From positions 62,001 to 126,000 of the forward strand of contig NZ_BAGC01000044.1 of NCBI RefSeq assembly GCF_000308655.1: a stretch of 64,000 bases of DNA, written 5' to 3'. Position 1 is the stretch's first letter. Each line of letters begins with the position of its first letter. The notes beneath the pieces were generated by a model. The model did not search any database, was not told the DNA's origin, and saw only the letters and a program-made list of their open reading frames with translations. This document shows positions 52,109 to 61,532 of this stretch, piece by piece. This stretch comes from Nocardia niigatensis NBRC 100131. GTDB taxonomy: Bacteria > Actinomycetota > Actinomycetes > Mycobacteriales > Mycobacteriaceae. A program made the position numbers and the translations under genes.

Positions 52109-52614
52109 CAGCCTTGTCCCGCCTTGGTCAGGGTGGCCGCGGCCAGCTGTTCCACGCCCTTGCATGAGGGCGCGGCGGCGTGCTCGGACCAGTCGATGAA
52201 ATCGGTGTCGCCGAACGCGACGGCCACCTCGCAGGATTGCCCGCCCTGCCACTCGATGCCCGGCTGCCCGGCGACCTGGACGGTGGCGGACTTGCCGGTG
52301 GTGACCTGGCCGCGCCGATCCTCCAGCGCGCTGCCGCGGAACCAATGGAAGGTGACCGCGTAGTCACCGCCCGCGGCCGGCTGCCAGGCGCAGCTGACCG
52401 GATTCGCCGACACCCGATGGGCATCGCCGACCTCGGTCGCCTGGATGACCTCGGCGTCGGACACCCCGCCACACAGCCCGATGGTGTTGGGCGAGGGCAT
52501 GACGGCCTTGGCCGAGGTCGTCGTGGCCGGGGCCGCCTGCCGATCGGAGGAGCCGCAGCCCGCGACGCCCATCCCGATCAGGGCGATCCCCACCGCCGCG
52601 CCCACCGCTCTCAT
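52108..52614 (-). CDS. DUF3558 lipoprotein, first of the pair
   Basis: The 168-aa partner: signal VGAAVGIALIGMGVAGCGSS with lipobox VAGC, then a mature part with SCAWQPAAGGDYAVTFHWFR and GQSCEVAVAFGDTDFIDWSE. It is about as long as the following gene and shares its pattern, so the two are ancient paralogues. ATG 52614; a GTG lies one codon upstream. Transcribed first. Confidence 0.85.
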   Translation of the reverse strand: MRAVGAAVGIALIGMGVAGCGSSDRQAAPATTTSAKAVMPSPNTIGLCGGVSDAEVIQATEVGDAHRVSANPVSCAWQPAAGGDYAVTFHWFRGSALEDRRGQVTTGKSATVQVAGQPGIEWQGGQSCEVAVAFGDTDFIDWSEHAAAPSCKGVEQLAAATLTKAGQG

Positions 52615-52697
52615 CACGCCGACCAGCGTAGGCGAACCGCCCGAATCGTGCGATCGGCGGCGTGGCGTCGAGCGGCGCCAACGGTCATGGCCGATGG

Positions 52698-53660
52698 TCA
52701 GTTCTCGCGGCGAGCCCGGGCGCGGCGCTTGCCCTCGTGCATGGCCTGCACCCGGGCGACCGGGATGGTGTGACCCTCGGCGATCAGATCGGCTGGGAGA
52801 GACTGGGGTTCGGGCATGGCCTCGGCCCACGGGTCACGGTCGCCGAGCAGCTCGGGGGCGGTGCGGATGGTGAAGTCGTGCGGGTCGATGCTCGGGAGGT
52901 CCGCCCAGCTGACAGGGAAGGATACGGTCGCGCCCGGCCGGATGCGGGGGCTGTAGACCGAGACCACCGTCGCGCCACCGGCCCGCGTCGAATCCAGAAA
53001 GACCTTGCCGCCCCGGTCCTCTCGAATGAACGCGGTGGTGGCCAGGGCCGGATCGAGCCGCTCGGCGCGCGCCGCGATGGCGCGCGTGGCCGCGGCGGCG
53101 TCCTCGAGATTTACCCCGGGCCGCAGCGGGACGAAGATGTGCACGCCCTTGGATCCACTCGTCTTCACCGCGCCCGCCAGACCGTCGGCGGTCAGTGCCT
53201 GGTGGATCAGTTCGGCCGCGGCGACCACCTGACCGAACGGCTGATCGGGCGCGGGGTCGATGTCGAGCACGAGATGCGTTGGACTGCCTGAATAATCGGC
53301 CAGTCCGTCGGCGGTCAGCAGTGTCACGTGATACTCGACGGCCCGCTGGTTCCCGAACCACAGCAGTGTCCGCACGTCCTCGCACAGCGCGTAGGACACC
53401 TCGCGTTTCGAGCTGCCCGCCCACAGCGTCACCCGCGGCACCCAGTCCGGTGTGTACTTGGGCAGGTTCTTCTGCATGAACGATTCCTGCCCGGGCCGCA
53501 CCCGCACCACCGATAGCGGCCGCTCGCGCAGCGATGGCACCATTCGGTCCCCGACCGCCTCGAGGTAGGCGATCAGATCACCCTTGGTGGACTCGGCCCC
53601 GTCGAACAAGGGACTGTCGAGACTGGAGAATTTCAATCCGGCCCGCACGTCATCGCCCAT
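52698..53660 (-). CDS. LigD-type polymerase-domain (primase-polymerase) protein
   Basis: The 320-aa protein is a stand-alone PolDom of the type found in bacterial non-homologous end-joining: VEYHVTLLTA, the catalytic Asp pair in HLVLDIDPAPDQ, KTSGSKGVHIFVPL, and FPVSWADLPSIDPHDFTIRT. It lays down short NTP or dNTP stretches at breaks. No ligase or nuclease domain is attached, and Ku is not in the window. ATG 53660 is the natural start. May be a paralogue of LigD's polymerase part rather than LigD itself. Confidence 0.85.
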   Translation of the reverse strand: MGDDVRAGLKFSSLDSPLFDGAESTKGDLIAYLEAVGDRMVPSLRERPLSVVRVRPGQESFMQKNLPKYTPDWVPRVTLWAGSSKREVSYALCEDVRTLLWFGNQRAVEYHVTLLTADGLADYSGSPTHLVLDIDPAPDQPFGQVVAAAELIHQALTADGLAGAVKTSGSKGVHIFVPLRPGVNLEDAAAATRAIAARAERLDPALATTAFIREDRGGKVFLDSTRAGGATVVSVYSPRIRPGATVSFPVSWADLPSIDPHDFTIRTAPELLGDRDPWAEAMPEPQSLPADLIAEGHTIPVARVQAMHEGKRRARARREN

Positions 53661-53731
53661 CGGCCCACCATGCGTCACACCGGTACCGGCGTCAACCGTC
53701 ACCGCCGTAGGGGCCCGCGCCGGGTCCGCCC

Positions 53732-54961
53732 TCACCCGATGTCGACGACCCGCGCCCAGGCGGGCGGGCGGTCCGGGACGTAATCCGGATCGTCCTCCCG
53801 CACCAGGGGCGCCCGGCGGAACAATCCCACCACCGTTCGGCATCCGGGTCGGGCGGAGGGCCAGGGGGTCTGGCCGTCGGTCAGGGCGACGATCACGTCC
53901 GGGCGGGGTTGCGCGCGTAGGGCTTTGGCGAATCCGGTGCGCAGATCGGTTCCGCCGCCGCCGATCAGCGGGATCCCTTCGGCACGGCACAGTGGATCCG
54001 CGATCCGGGCGGCGGCGTCGCAGGAGAGCACGGTGACGGCGTCGCGGCGGCCGCCCACGGTCCGGGAGATGGCGGCGGTTTCGAGCAGGGCGCTGCCCAG
54101 TTCGGCGTCGCTGACCGAACCCGAGGTATCGATGATCACGCTGACCCGGGGTGGGGTGCGCCGCAGACTCGGCAGCACGACGCCGGGCAGCCCGGCCGAG
54201 CGTCGTGCGGGCCGGCCATAGGTGTAGTCCTCGCCGACACCGGGAGCGGAGGCCGCGGAGCGAATCGCGGCGCCCAGCAGCTCCCGCCAGGGCTGTGGCG
54301 GGTGCACGGCGTCCTCCGCCCATCGGCGCCACCCCTCGGGCGCGTTGCCCGGATGGCCGATGATGCCCTGCGCCACGCGGAATCGGACGGCGTCGCGTTC
54401 CTGCTCGCTGAGGCCGTCCGCGCCGTCGGGGCCCAGGTCCCAGGCGCGGTCGAGGCCGTCGGCGCCGCTGCCGCAGTCCAGCCAGGCCAGCTCCTGGGTG
54501 CGTGGGCTCAGGCGGAACTGACGCAGGTAGTCCTCCATGAGTTCGCCCGGGCGCAAGCCCAGTGTCGTCGGTGTGACCGCTCCCTCCGGCAGGACCAGGC
54601 CGTCGCCGAACGCGTCATCGTTGATCTCGGCGTCCGCGGCGATGTTCATCCGCAGTCGCTCCGCCTGGCCGGACAGGTCGTGCTCACGCGCGAATCGGTC
54701 ACTGCGGCTGTGGTGTTCGCGCAGCAGATGCGACACCTCGTGCACGAGAACAGACGCCAGTTCTTCGACCGGCGTGTAGTTCACGAACGCCGGCGACACG
54801 TAGCACCGCCAGTATCGGTCCACGCCCATGGTCGGCACTCGCTGAGACTCCACTACGTGCAGGGCGTAGAGCGCGGTCGCCAGGTAGGGCCGGGCCCGGA
54901 CGGCCAGGAGTCGGGCGGCGCAGAGTTTGTCGAGGTCGAGGTGTGCGGTGTCCGCTGTCAT
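53732..54961 (-). CDS. DUF2201-type metallopeptidase-like/VWA protein
   Basis: A 409-aa protein with an N-terminal zinc-peptidase-like part carrying HEVSH at residues 74-78 (HExxH) and a C-terminal VWA-like domain with the MIDAS motif DTSGS at about 275 (SVIIDTSGSVSDAEL) and LTDGQTPWP. Such proteins pair with MoxR-type ATPases. The start ATG 54961 overlaps the stop of the MoxR gene (ATGA). Substrate of the peptidase part unknown; the ATPase may remodel it on target complexes. Confidence 0.85.
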   Translation of the reverse strand: MTADTAHLDLDKLCAARLLAVRARPYLATALYALHVVESQRVPTMGVDRYWRCYVSPAFVNYTPVEELASVLVHEVSHLLREHHSRSDRFAREHDLSGQAERLRMNIAADAEINDDAFGDGLVLPEGAVTPTTLGLRPGELMEDYLRQFRLSPRTQELAWLDCGSGADGLDRAWDLGPDGADGLSEQERDAVRFRVAQGIIGHPGNAPEGWRRWAEDAVHPPQPWRELLGAAIRSAASAPGVGEDYTYGRPARRSAGLPGVVLPSLRRTPPRVSVIIDTSGSVSDAELGSALLETAAISRTVGGRRDAVTVLSCDAAARIADPLCRAEGIPLIGGGGTDLRTGFAKALRAQPRPDVIVALTDGQTPWPSARPGCRTVVGLFRRAPLVREDDPDYVPDRPPAWARVVDIG

Positions 54962-56202
54962 CGGGCCACCTGCGCGGCGACGCGGGCCGCGGCGCGATCC
55001 GCGCCCTGCGACACCGACACCATGCCGGCCAGTCGTTCGATGGACGCGGGTACGTCCCAGTTGTCCCGGCGCAGGGTGGCGAGGGTCGTCGCGGGGACGA
55101 CCACCAGGTCCGGTGCACCGGTGTCGACGGCCTTGACCAGCAGCGCCCAAGCCGCATCCCAGCGGGATCGCTCCGGGCGCTGCCGCACCGCCGCCACCAC
55201 GCTGTCGAGCACGGCCTGACGCAGATCGCCACGCTCGGGCAGTTCGGCGGTGTCCGGATCGGCGAGCAGCGCTTCCGGGTCGGGCAGGTCCATCCGGTCG
55301 ATGCTGGTCAGCAGTTCGAAACCGGGACCGTCTCCGACCGCGCCCCGGACCAGCAGGGACAGCACATCCCGACCGGCGCCTGCCGCGGTGGCGAAGGCGA
55401 TCAGCCGAACCGTCATCTCCCAGCTGCGCGGTGACGGCCACGCGCCACCCCGGCGCGTTTCGGAGTTTGGCAGTTGGTGCACGAGTTTGGGTCGGGCCGC
55501 CAGCAGGATGCATACCGCGCGGCGAGCGAAAGAGACTGCCTCCGTCAGCTTTTCGGGCGCGAGTACGGGCAGGGTCGCATGTGGCCAGGTGCCGCCGAGG
55601 CCGCGGACGACCACGTCGTGATCGTGGGTCCACTGCAGGTGCACGAAGCGGTTGGCCAAGGGCGGGCTCAGCTCCCAGCCGTCGGCCGCCGAGGAGCGCG
55701 GGTTGGCGGCCGCGACGATGCGGACCCCGGGCGGCAGGCGCAGGGCGCCGATCCGGCGTTCCAGGACCAGGCGGAGCAGGGCGGCTTGCACGGCGGGCGG
55801 GGCGGTCGACAGTTCATCGAGGAACAGCAGACCGCGACCGGCGCGCACGAGACGCACCGCCCAGTCCGGCGGCGCCATCGGCACGCCGTGTGCGGCGGGG
55901 TCGTCGCCGATGATGGGCAGGCCCGAAAAGTCCGATGGCTCATGCACACTCGCGATCACCGTGGTCAGTGGCAGATCCAGGGACTGGGCGAGCTGGGTCA
56001 GGGCCGCGGTCTTGCCGATCCCGGGCTCACCCCACAGCAGCACCGGCAGGTCGGCGGCCACCGCGAGCGTCAGCGCCTCGAGTTGGATGTTGGGGCGGGG
56101 CTCAGTGGTCACCGTGCCCAGCAGGTTGAGCAGTTCGGCGGCAACGTCGAGCTGGGAAGCGGTGTGCTCGGCGGTCGGGGCGCACAGAGTTTCGACAGAC
56201 AT
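54958..56202 (-). CDS. MoxR-type AAA+ ATPase
   Basis: The 414-aa ATPase has Walker A GEPGIGKT at 58-65, Walker B LLFLDELST, sensor-type AAANPRSS and an arginine-containing ANRFVHL. The VHEPSDFSGLPI loop after Walker A is characteristic of MoxR/ChlI-type proteins. It likely works as a hexamer with the VWA partner encoded right after it. 38 nt after the stop of the upstream unknown gene, so the three genes form one transcript. Confidence 0.9.
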   Translation of the reverse strand: MSVETLCAPTAEHTASQLDVAAELLNLLGTVTTEPRPNIQLEALTLAVAADLPVLLWGEPGIGKTAALTQLAQSLDLPLTTVIASVHEPSDFSGLPIIGDDPAAHGVPMAPPDWAVRLVRAGRGLLFLDELSTAPPAVQAALLRLVLERRIGALRLPPGVRIVAAANPRSSAADGWELSPPLANRFVHLQWTHDHDVVVRGLGGTWPHATLPVLAPEKLTEAVSFARRAVCILLAARPKLVHQLPNSETRRGGAWPSPRSWEMTVRLIAFATAAGAGRDVLSLLVRGAVGDGPGFELLTSIDRMDLPDPEALLADPDTAELPERGDLRQAVLDSVVAAVRQRPERSRWDAAWALLVKAVDTGAPDLVVVPATTLATLRRDNWDVPASIERLAGMVSVSQGADRAAARVAAQVAR

Positions 56203-56240
56203 GCGTGAATCACCTTCGGGTGTCTAGGAATTGGGAAGTA

Positions 56241-57647
56241 TCAGCGAAATGCCGCGTTGCGTGGATGCGCGCGGACACCACTACGCCGGCGGCGGGAGTG
56301 ATCGCGGCCGGGAATCGGAACCAAGGCCGGTGTGGTCAGTCCGGCCCGGAACAGGCCGTAGTCGATCCGGCGTTGCGCGGATGCCTCCAGTTCGTCGCGC
56401 AGCGCTCCCGCACGCAGCAGCGCATCGGGACCGAGCAGGCCCTCGACAATGGCCAGCGCACCGGCAGTGTCGCCATGGGCCAGCCGTTCGCTCACGCCGG
56501 CAAGACAATCCGGGTGACGATGGGCCTGGTCGATGGCCTGTAGGCAGGGCAGCGGAGTGCCGGTCAACGCGACCAGCAGCTCCTCGCGCCTGACCTCGGC
56601 GGGGTCGTGGTCCAGGGCGGCCAGCACCCCGTTCACCAGTCCGATTCGGTGCAGCTCGCCCCGGCATTCCACCAGGTGTGGCCGACCTGCGGAGTCGGCA
56701 GTCGGAGCCGAAACAGGGCGCGCCCGGTCCCATCCACATGCCGACGCGACAAGTGGATGCAGCCTATCGGCCGTAATGGCGCCGGCCCGGATCAATTCCA
56801 GATCGGGCAGCACCCAGGTCGCCGCATCGGGCAGCACGGGCAGCGCGGACATCCCACTCCGCGGAGGCGCCACCCCGATTCGCAGCAACGGCGAATCATC
56901 CTCGGGCGCAGCCACATCGACAACAATTCGCCGACGCGCTCCGCACCGAACGAGGACAGGACCGGCCCGACGCCCGTGGGCGTGCAGCAATATCCCGGCC
57001 TCCGCCGCCCACCTGTCGATGGCACACCCGTGCGGCACCAGCTCGGACCACGTGGGATCGGACACCGCATTGTCGAATTGCGCTGCGCCCGAACGTATCC
57101 ACAGCTCATCACTGCGACTCGCGTCCCACAGATGACGGTGTAGATCGAGCCGGAACCGCCGGTCGGGGCGGGGATGCGGGTGCAGATCGGCACCAGGCCC
57201 GGATATCGACCCGTCCCATAACGCGAGGCTGATTCGTTGCCCGGCATCCGCCCAAGCAGGCGCGGTCCGGACGACGAGATACACGGAATCCGCACTACCG
57301 CAATGACTTCCGCAATCAGCAGTACGGTACCCGGCCAAGGCCATGGTCAACCCAGGCCGCAGCAGGCCGTCGGGAGCAATCCGAGGCATGTGCCAGCGCA
57401 GGAGATCCGGTGCCAGATGACGAAGATCAGCTCGCACCCGGGCGGCAAGTCCCCGGCCGTAGCGCCGCGTCAGCGACCGCAAATCGATATCGACATCGAA
57501 ACCCGCTGCGGCACAAGCGCCGGCCCAGTCCCCGACTTCACGGCGGGCGGTAGCGGTCTCGATCATGGACGGCGGCACAGCGAACTCACGCACGCGCAGC
57601 CAGAGGGAAAGGCGGGAATCATCCCTATTCGTACTCGAAGTGCGCAT
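56241..57647 (-). CDS. Unknown protein leading a MoxR/VWA operon
   Basis: The 468-aa product is not recognised. It is rich in Arg, His, Asp and Leu (VRADLRHLAPDLLRWHMPRI, HPHPRPDRRFRLDLHRHLWD), with no membrane segment and few Lys. The C-terminal third is helical (CLQAIDQAHRHPDCLAGVSE). ATG 57647 is chosen since AGGTGAG lies 6-12 nt before it. As first gene of the operon with the MoxR ATPase and VWA protein it should be the system-specific component, perhaps the one acted on. Confidence 0.65.
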   Translation of the reverse strand: MRTSSTNRDDSRLSLWLRVREFAVPPSMIETATARREVGDWAGACAAAGFDVDIDLRSLTRRYGRGLAARVRADLRHLAPDLLRWHMPRIAPDGLLRPGLTMALAGYRTADCGSHCGSADSVYLVVRTAPAWADAGQRISLALWDGSISGPGADLHPHPRPDRRFRLDLHRHLWDASRSDELWIRSGAAQFDNAVSDPTWSELVPHGCAIDRWAAEAGILLHAHGRRAGPVLVRCGARRRIVVDVAAPEDDSPLLRIGVAPPRSGMSALPVLPDAATWVLPDLELIRAGAITADRLHPLVASACGWDRARPVSAPTADSAGRPHLVECRGELHRIGLVNGVLAALDHDPAEVRREELLVALTGTPLPCLQAIDQAHRHPDCLAGVSERLAHGDTAGALAIVEGLLGPDALLRAGALRDELEASAQRRIDYGLFRAGLTTPALVPIPGRDHSRRRRSGVRAHPRNAAFR

Positions 57648-57798
57648 CAGCACTCACCTGGCACGAACGGGACCCCCAATCTTTGATCGGAAGGAGTCGT
57701 CACCCGCCCGAGCGTATCGCCTTCCGCTGATCCGGTCCACCCGCATTCCGCCACACCCAGGTTTCGCCGACGAATTGCCCCAGCTCGCCAGGTGCCGA

Positions 57799-57903
57799 TC
57801 AGCCAGGCAAATCGAACGCACCCTCACCGATCCGGGCAGCCAAGGCATCCCACTCACCAGGGGCGAGCACCAGCGCCGGACCGGTCGGGTTCTTGGACAC
57901 CAT
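57799..57903 (-). pseudogene. DUF397 C-terminal remnant
   Basis: The minus strand encodes SKNPTGPALVLAPGEWDALA then ARIGEGAFDLPG and a stop, which matches the conserved end of DUF397 proteins (RDSKxPTGPxLxxxxxEWxAF). A start ATG at 57903 would give only 34 aa; the upstream WxKSSxS half is missing or out of frame. DUF397 genes usually accompany XRE regulators, and none is here. The rest of the 57648-58276 gap holds no gene I can support. Confidence 0.5.
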
Positions 57904-58276
57904 CTTCGACGGCACCGAAACGGCTCATGACGGCGAATCCGGGCGACCGGTTGACGAGGTTATCAGGCGACACATGGCGAATTCAATTGCATCTCACGAC
58001 CGGAGTCGAATTGACCGCATCGGCCTCGGCCCCGGTCACACCGAGCAGTATCGGATATTTCTCCGATCGGGCGTTGGCGTCAATCACGTTGCAGAGAGCA
58101 GTAATACGACCGACTGGTTCTCGGCGGGGTTCGGTCCATGGGGCCGCCATGACCCTCGGACGGGCTTGGACAGTCGCCGCAAAAGTAGCTTTCACCAGCA
58201 GTTTCTTGGTCGGGTCGGGACTTGTCGGTGGCGTCACATACCTTGGCTACATCGTGATCGACCGGGAGGGAGAACG

Positions 58277-58786
58277 ATGGTCTCGAATCCGAGTGCCATG
58301 CCGGATGAACCGGCTTGGGAAAGCGCTTCTGTGGTGCGGGTTTTGCCTGCTGTCGCACCGCGGAAATTGAACAAGGTGCCCTTTGTGGAGCTGGCCGACG
58401 GCCGGTTGCAGGGGGTGGTGTCGAGTGGCTCCGATATTTCACGGGTATATGTGGCTTCGGTGACCGCGGGGACGCACGGATTGAGTTGCAGCACCAATAA
58501 CAATCGGCCGTGTGGCGGGTTGAATCAAGGGTGGGGTTGCAAGCATCTGGACGCGCTCATCGATGAGGCGGTGCTGCAGTACGGGCAGGATCGGGTGGCG
58601 CGGTTTCTGCGGGTCGAGGTGCCGGAGGGCGGCCGACTTGCCGTCTTTCTCAAGGGAACTCGCGATCCTGCTCCGGCTGCGGCCGTCTTCAGCCGGTTCC
58701 TGCGGCATCTGACCTACCTGGAGCTGCCGGGTAGCGCGACACCGATCCCCGAGCTGCACTGGTTTCCGGCGGGGGTGGGTCGCTGA
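58277..58786 (+). CDS. SWIM-like zinc-finger protein
   Basis: A 169-aa protein with a Cys/His cluster at about 75-95: SCSTNNNRPCGG, then GCKHLDALIDEAVLQYG, a SWIM-type CxnCxH arrangement. It begins with a polar segment and ends in a proline-rich PGSATPIPELHWFP. ATG 58277 follows GGGAGGGAG. First gene of the plus-strand MoxR/VWA cluster; SWIM proteins of this type are known neighbours of MoxR, VWA and DUF5682 genes. Its stop overlaps the next start by 1 nt. Confidence 0.7.
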   Translation: MVSNPSAMPDEPAWESASVVRVLPAVAPRKLNKVPFVELADGRLQGVVSSGSDISRVYVASVTAGTHGLSCSTNNNRPCGGLNQGWGCKHLDALIDEAVLQYGQDRVARFLRVEVPEGGRLAVFLKGTRDPAPAAAVFSRFLRHLTYLELPGSATPIPELHWFPAGVGR

Positions 58787-60162
58787 TGCAGGCAGTACAA
58801 CTGGCCGCGCTGGCGGATGCGCCGGCCGGCGTCGAGGCGGCCCTGGATGCGGTGAGCGGCTTCGACACCGCGCTGGTCAACGGCTTCGCCCGAGTATCCG
58901 AACCGCAGAGCGTGGCGCTGACGGCGTTGGCCGGAGCCGTGGCGGGTTCGCCACTGGCCGAGGCGGTCTCGGCGGCGGTGTCGAAGGTGAGCACCGGTGC
59001 GATCGGCACCGACGAACTGTCGGCCCTGGCCGCCGCACGGGCCGCGCTGCTGGGCGCGGTGCACGACGCGTTGGTCGATCAGGCCGATACAGCCCTGGGC
59101 CGCAATCGATCCGAGTGGACGACTACGGCGGACGCCGCCGCTCCGAGCCCGCTCGCGGCGGGTTCCCGGGCTTGGCTGGGCGAATTGGCCATCGCCGGAT
59201 GGCGCGGTGTGGACCACGACCTGGTGGCGGCCGCGGATCAAACCGTGGAGTCGCTGCTGGCCGAACCCACGCTGCGACGGCTGGCGATCCTGCTGGACGG
59301 CTTCACCGCCGAACTGAGCGCCTCCGCGCCGATCGCCACCATGGATCGGGTGCCCGCGCGGCGCTGGGCCGACCTGTGGGCACGTGCCCTGCTGCTGTCC
59401 TGGCGTGGCGCGGAATCACCTGCGATGGAATCGATTTCGGGTCGCTTTTTGCCGCTGGGCGTGGACTTGCACGAGCACGGGACCGCCGTGCAGGCGCAGG
59501 TGCACGGCGTGCTGGAGGTCGCGGGGGCGCCTGTCCGCCTGGTGCGAGTGTCGGTGGCGGCGGCCAAGGTGGACACCATTGTCGGACCGGCGGTGTGGCA
59601 GCTCCTGGGCACGCATCACCAGTTGCTCACCGCGCTGGCCGAGCACCGCGCGCTGGAACTCACCGATATGCCGCTGATGGCGACCGGTGACCTGCTGTGG
59701 GATGACGATCGGGCGAAGGCTGGGGAGGCCGCCGATCCATTCTTCACCGCCACTGTGCAACTGCCGCAGGCGCAGGCTCCGGCCGTCGCGCCGCTGGATC
59801 GCGATCCGGTGCACATCGCCGAACCGGTTGTGCTCGAGGGGTACCGGTTCCGCGAGGGCGCACTGGAATTGGGCGATCAGCGGATTCGGGTCGAGCTGGA
59901 CGCGCTGCCGTCGTCCGGTCCGCTCACCGCGACCGGAGTGACCGGTTCCAGCAGCATGATCGGGCTGCTGCGCTGGGAGGCCGGTGGCTGGTCGGTGCGG
60001 CCGTTGGCCGTGCAGCGCAAGGTCAAGAGCGTGCTCACCGCCTTCCACAACGGCGACTGGGCGCTCGGTCCCACCGATCCGAAAGTCGCCAAGGCACAGG
60101 CCAAGTCGGGCGACGCGGTGGCGGTACTGCGGGAACGCGCGGGACGGTTGCTGCGCAAATGA
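58786..60162 (+). CDS. Unknown helical protein of the MoxR/VWA cluster
   Basis: 458 aa, Ala/Leu/Val-rich, helical in the first half (residues 1-110: VSAAVSKVSTGAIGTDELSA) and more mixed later. No motif that I can name; may play the part that DUF5691 proteins play in other clusters of this type. Acidic, no membrane segment. The start overlaps the SWIM-like gene's stop and its own stop overlaps the VWA gene's start (ATGA), so expression is coupled. Confidence 0.6.
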   Translation: MQAVQLAALADAPAGVEAALDAVSGFDTALVNGFARVSEPQSVALTALAGAVAGSPLAEAVSAAVSKVSTGAIGTDELSALAAARAALLGAVHDALVDQADTALGRNRSEWTTTADAAAPSPLAAGSRAWLGELAIAGWRGVDHDLVAAADQTVESLLAEPTLRRLAILLDGFTAELSASAPIATMDRVPARRWADLWARALLLSWRGAESPAMESISGRFLPLGVDLHEHGTAVQAQVHGVLEVAGAPVRLVRVSVAAAKVDTIVGPAVWQLLGTHHQLLTALAEHRALELTDMPLMATGDLLWDDDRAKAGEAADPFFTATVQLPQAQAPAVAPLDRDPVHIAEPVVLEGYRFREGALELGDQRIRVELDALPSSGPLTATGVTGSSSMIGLLRWEAGGWSVRPLAVQRKVKSVLTAFHNGDWALGPTDPKVAKAQAKSGDAVAVLRERAGRLLRK

Positions 60163-61523
60163 CGAATCACGAGACCCGACGCCAGATCCTGTACTGGCGT
60201 CTCCTGGCCGGTGTCTTCGCCGGCGATCAGCAGCCGACCCTGGAACAGGCGAGCGCGGGCATCGTCGGTGATCTGGGACTGCCGCTGGCCGTGCTCGATC
60301 CGGGCATCTCCATCGACAATGTGGTGCAACGCTATCCGGAGATGAAGGACGAGTTCGAAACCCTCGACTTCTCCGAAGCCGAGGATTCCACTACCGCGCC
60401 CGGTGACTCCGCGACCGAGCTGGGCGCCTCCACGCCCGACGACACCGAGAACGAGGCCGACGCGTCGCCCCGGCCCATCGGCGCGGCCGATGTCCGCACC
60501 GCCGCATTGGTTTCCAAGCTGCTGCTGAACGTCTTCGCCACCGGCTCCGGCCAGGTCAGCGCGACCCAGCTGGCGGGCTGGCAATCCGATGCCAACTGGC
60601 TGCGCCGCTGTCTCGGTGAGGAGCAGGCAGGCGCCGTGCAAGGCGTGCTCACCGGTCTCGAAGGCGAACTGGTGTCCCGCATGCGGCTGCGCGAGGTGCT
60701 GGCCGATCCGCACCTGGCCGCCCAGCTCACCCCGAGCATGTCGCTCATCGAACAGTTGTTGCGCGACAAGCACAATCTGTCCGGTGTGGCCCTGGCCAAT
60801 GCCAAGCGCCTCATCCGCCGTTACATCGACGAGGTCGCCGAGGTCCTGCGCACCCAGGTGCAACAGACCAGCGTCGGCACCATCGACCGCTCGGTCCCGC
60901 CCAAGCGCATCCTGCGCAATCTGGATGTGGACCGGACCATCTGGAAGAACCTGCCCAACTGGAACCCTCAGGACGAGCGCCTCTACGTCGACCGGCTCTA
61001 TTACCGGCAGACCGCCAAGCGCACCGTCCCCGCCCGCATGATCGTGGTGGTGGACCAGTCCGGTTCCATGGTCGACTCCATGGTGAACTGCACCATTCTG
61101 GCGTCGATCTTCGCGGGCCTGCCCAAGGTGGATGTGCATCTCATCGCCTACGACACCCGCGCCCTGGATCTCACCCCGTGGGTGCACGACCCGTTCGAGG
61201 TGCTGTTGCGCACCAACCTCGGTGGCGGCAACGACGGCCCGGTCGCCATGGCCATGGCCCAGCCCAAGATCACCGACCCGAAGAACACCGTGCTGGTGTG
61301 GATTTCGGACTTCTACGAGTTCGACCGCTCCCAACCGCTGTTCGAGGCCATGGAGTCGGTACACCGCTCCGGGGTGAAGCTCATCCCGGTCGGCTCGGTG
61401 AACAGCTCCGGCCATCAGAGCGTCAATCCGTGGTTCCGCGAGCGCTTCAAAGCCCTCGGCACCCCGGTGATTTCCGGACGCATCCAGAAGCTCGTGCACG
61501 AGCTCAAGAACTTCCTCGACTAG
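60159..61523 (+). CDS. VWA domain protein of the MoxR cluster
   Basis: The 454-aa protein has a polar, acidic middle (about 65-105, Asp/Glu/Thr/Ser-rich linker) and a C-terminal von Willebrand A domain with MIDAS DQSGS at 299-303 (MIVVVDQSGSMVDSMV), AYDTRALDLTPWVHDPF, GGNDGPVAMAMAQPKI and WISDFYEFDRSQP. VWA proteins work with MoxR ATPases to bring them to targets. Starts at ATG 60159. The MoxR gene follows 9 nt later. Confidence 0.85.
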   Translation: MTNHETRRQILYWRLLAGVFAGDQQPTLEQASAGIVGDLGLPLAVLDPGISIDNVVQRYPEMKDEFETLDFSEAEDSTTAPGDSATELGASTPDDTENEADASPRPIGAADVRTAALVSKLLLNVFATGSGQVSATQLAGWQSDANWLRRCLGEEQAGAVQGVLTGLEGELVSRMRLREVLADPHLAAQLTPSMSLIEQLLRDKHNLSGVALANAKRLIRRYIDEVAEVLRTQVQQTSVGTIDRSVPPKRILRNLDVDRTIWKNLPNWNPQDERLYVDRLYYRQTAKRTVPARMIVVVDQSGSMVDSMVNCTILASIFAGLPKVDVHLIAYDTRALDLTPWVHDPFEVLLRTNLGGGNDGPVAMAMAQPKITDPKNTVLVWISDFYEFDRSQPLFEAMESVHRSGVKLIPVGSVNSSGHQSVNPWFRERFKALGTPVISGRIQKLVHELKNFLD

Positions 61524-61532
61524 GAGACAACC

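Noticed and set aside
58149..58370. A short frame with one hydrophobic helix (VAFTSSFLVGSGLVGGVTYL)
   Set aside because: It overlaps the start of the SWIM-like gene by about 90 nt, shows no family match and lacks a good ribosome site; it may be a hydrolase N-terminal fragment.
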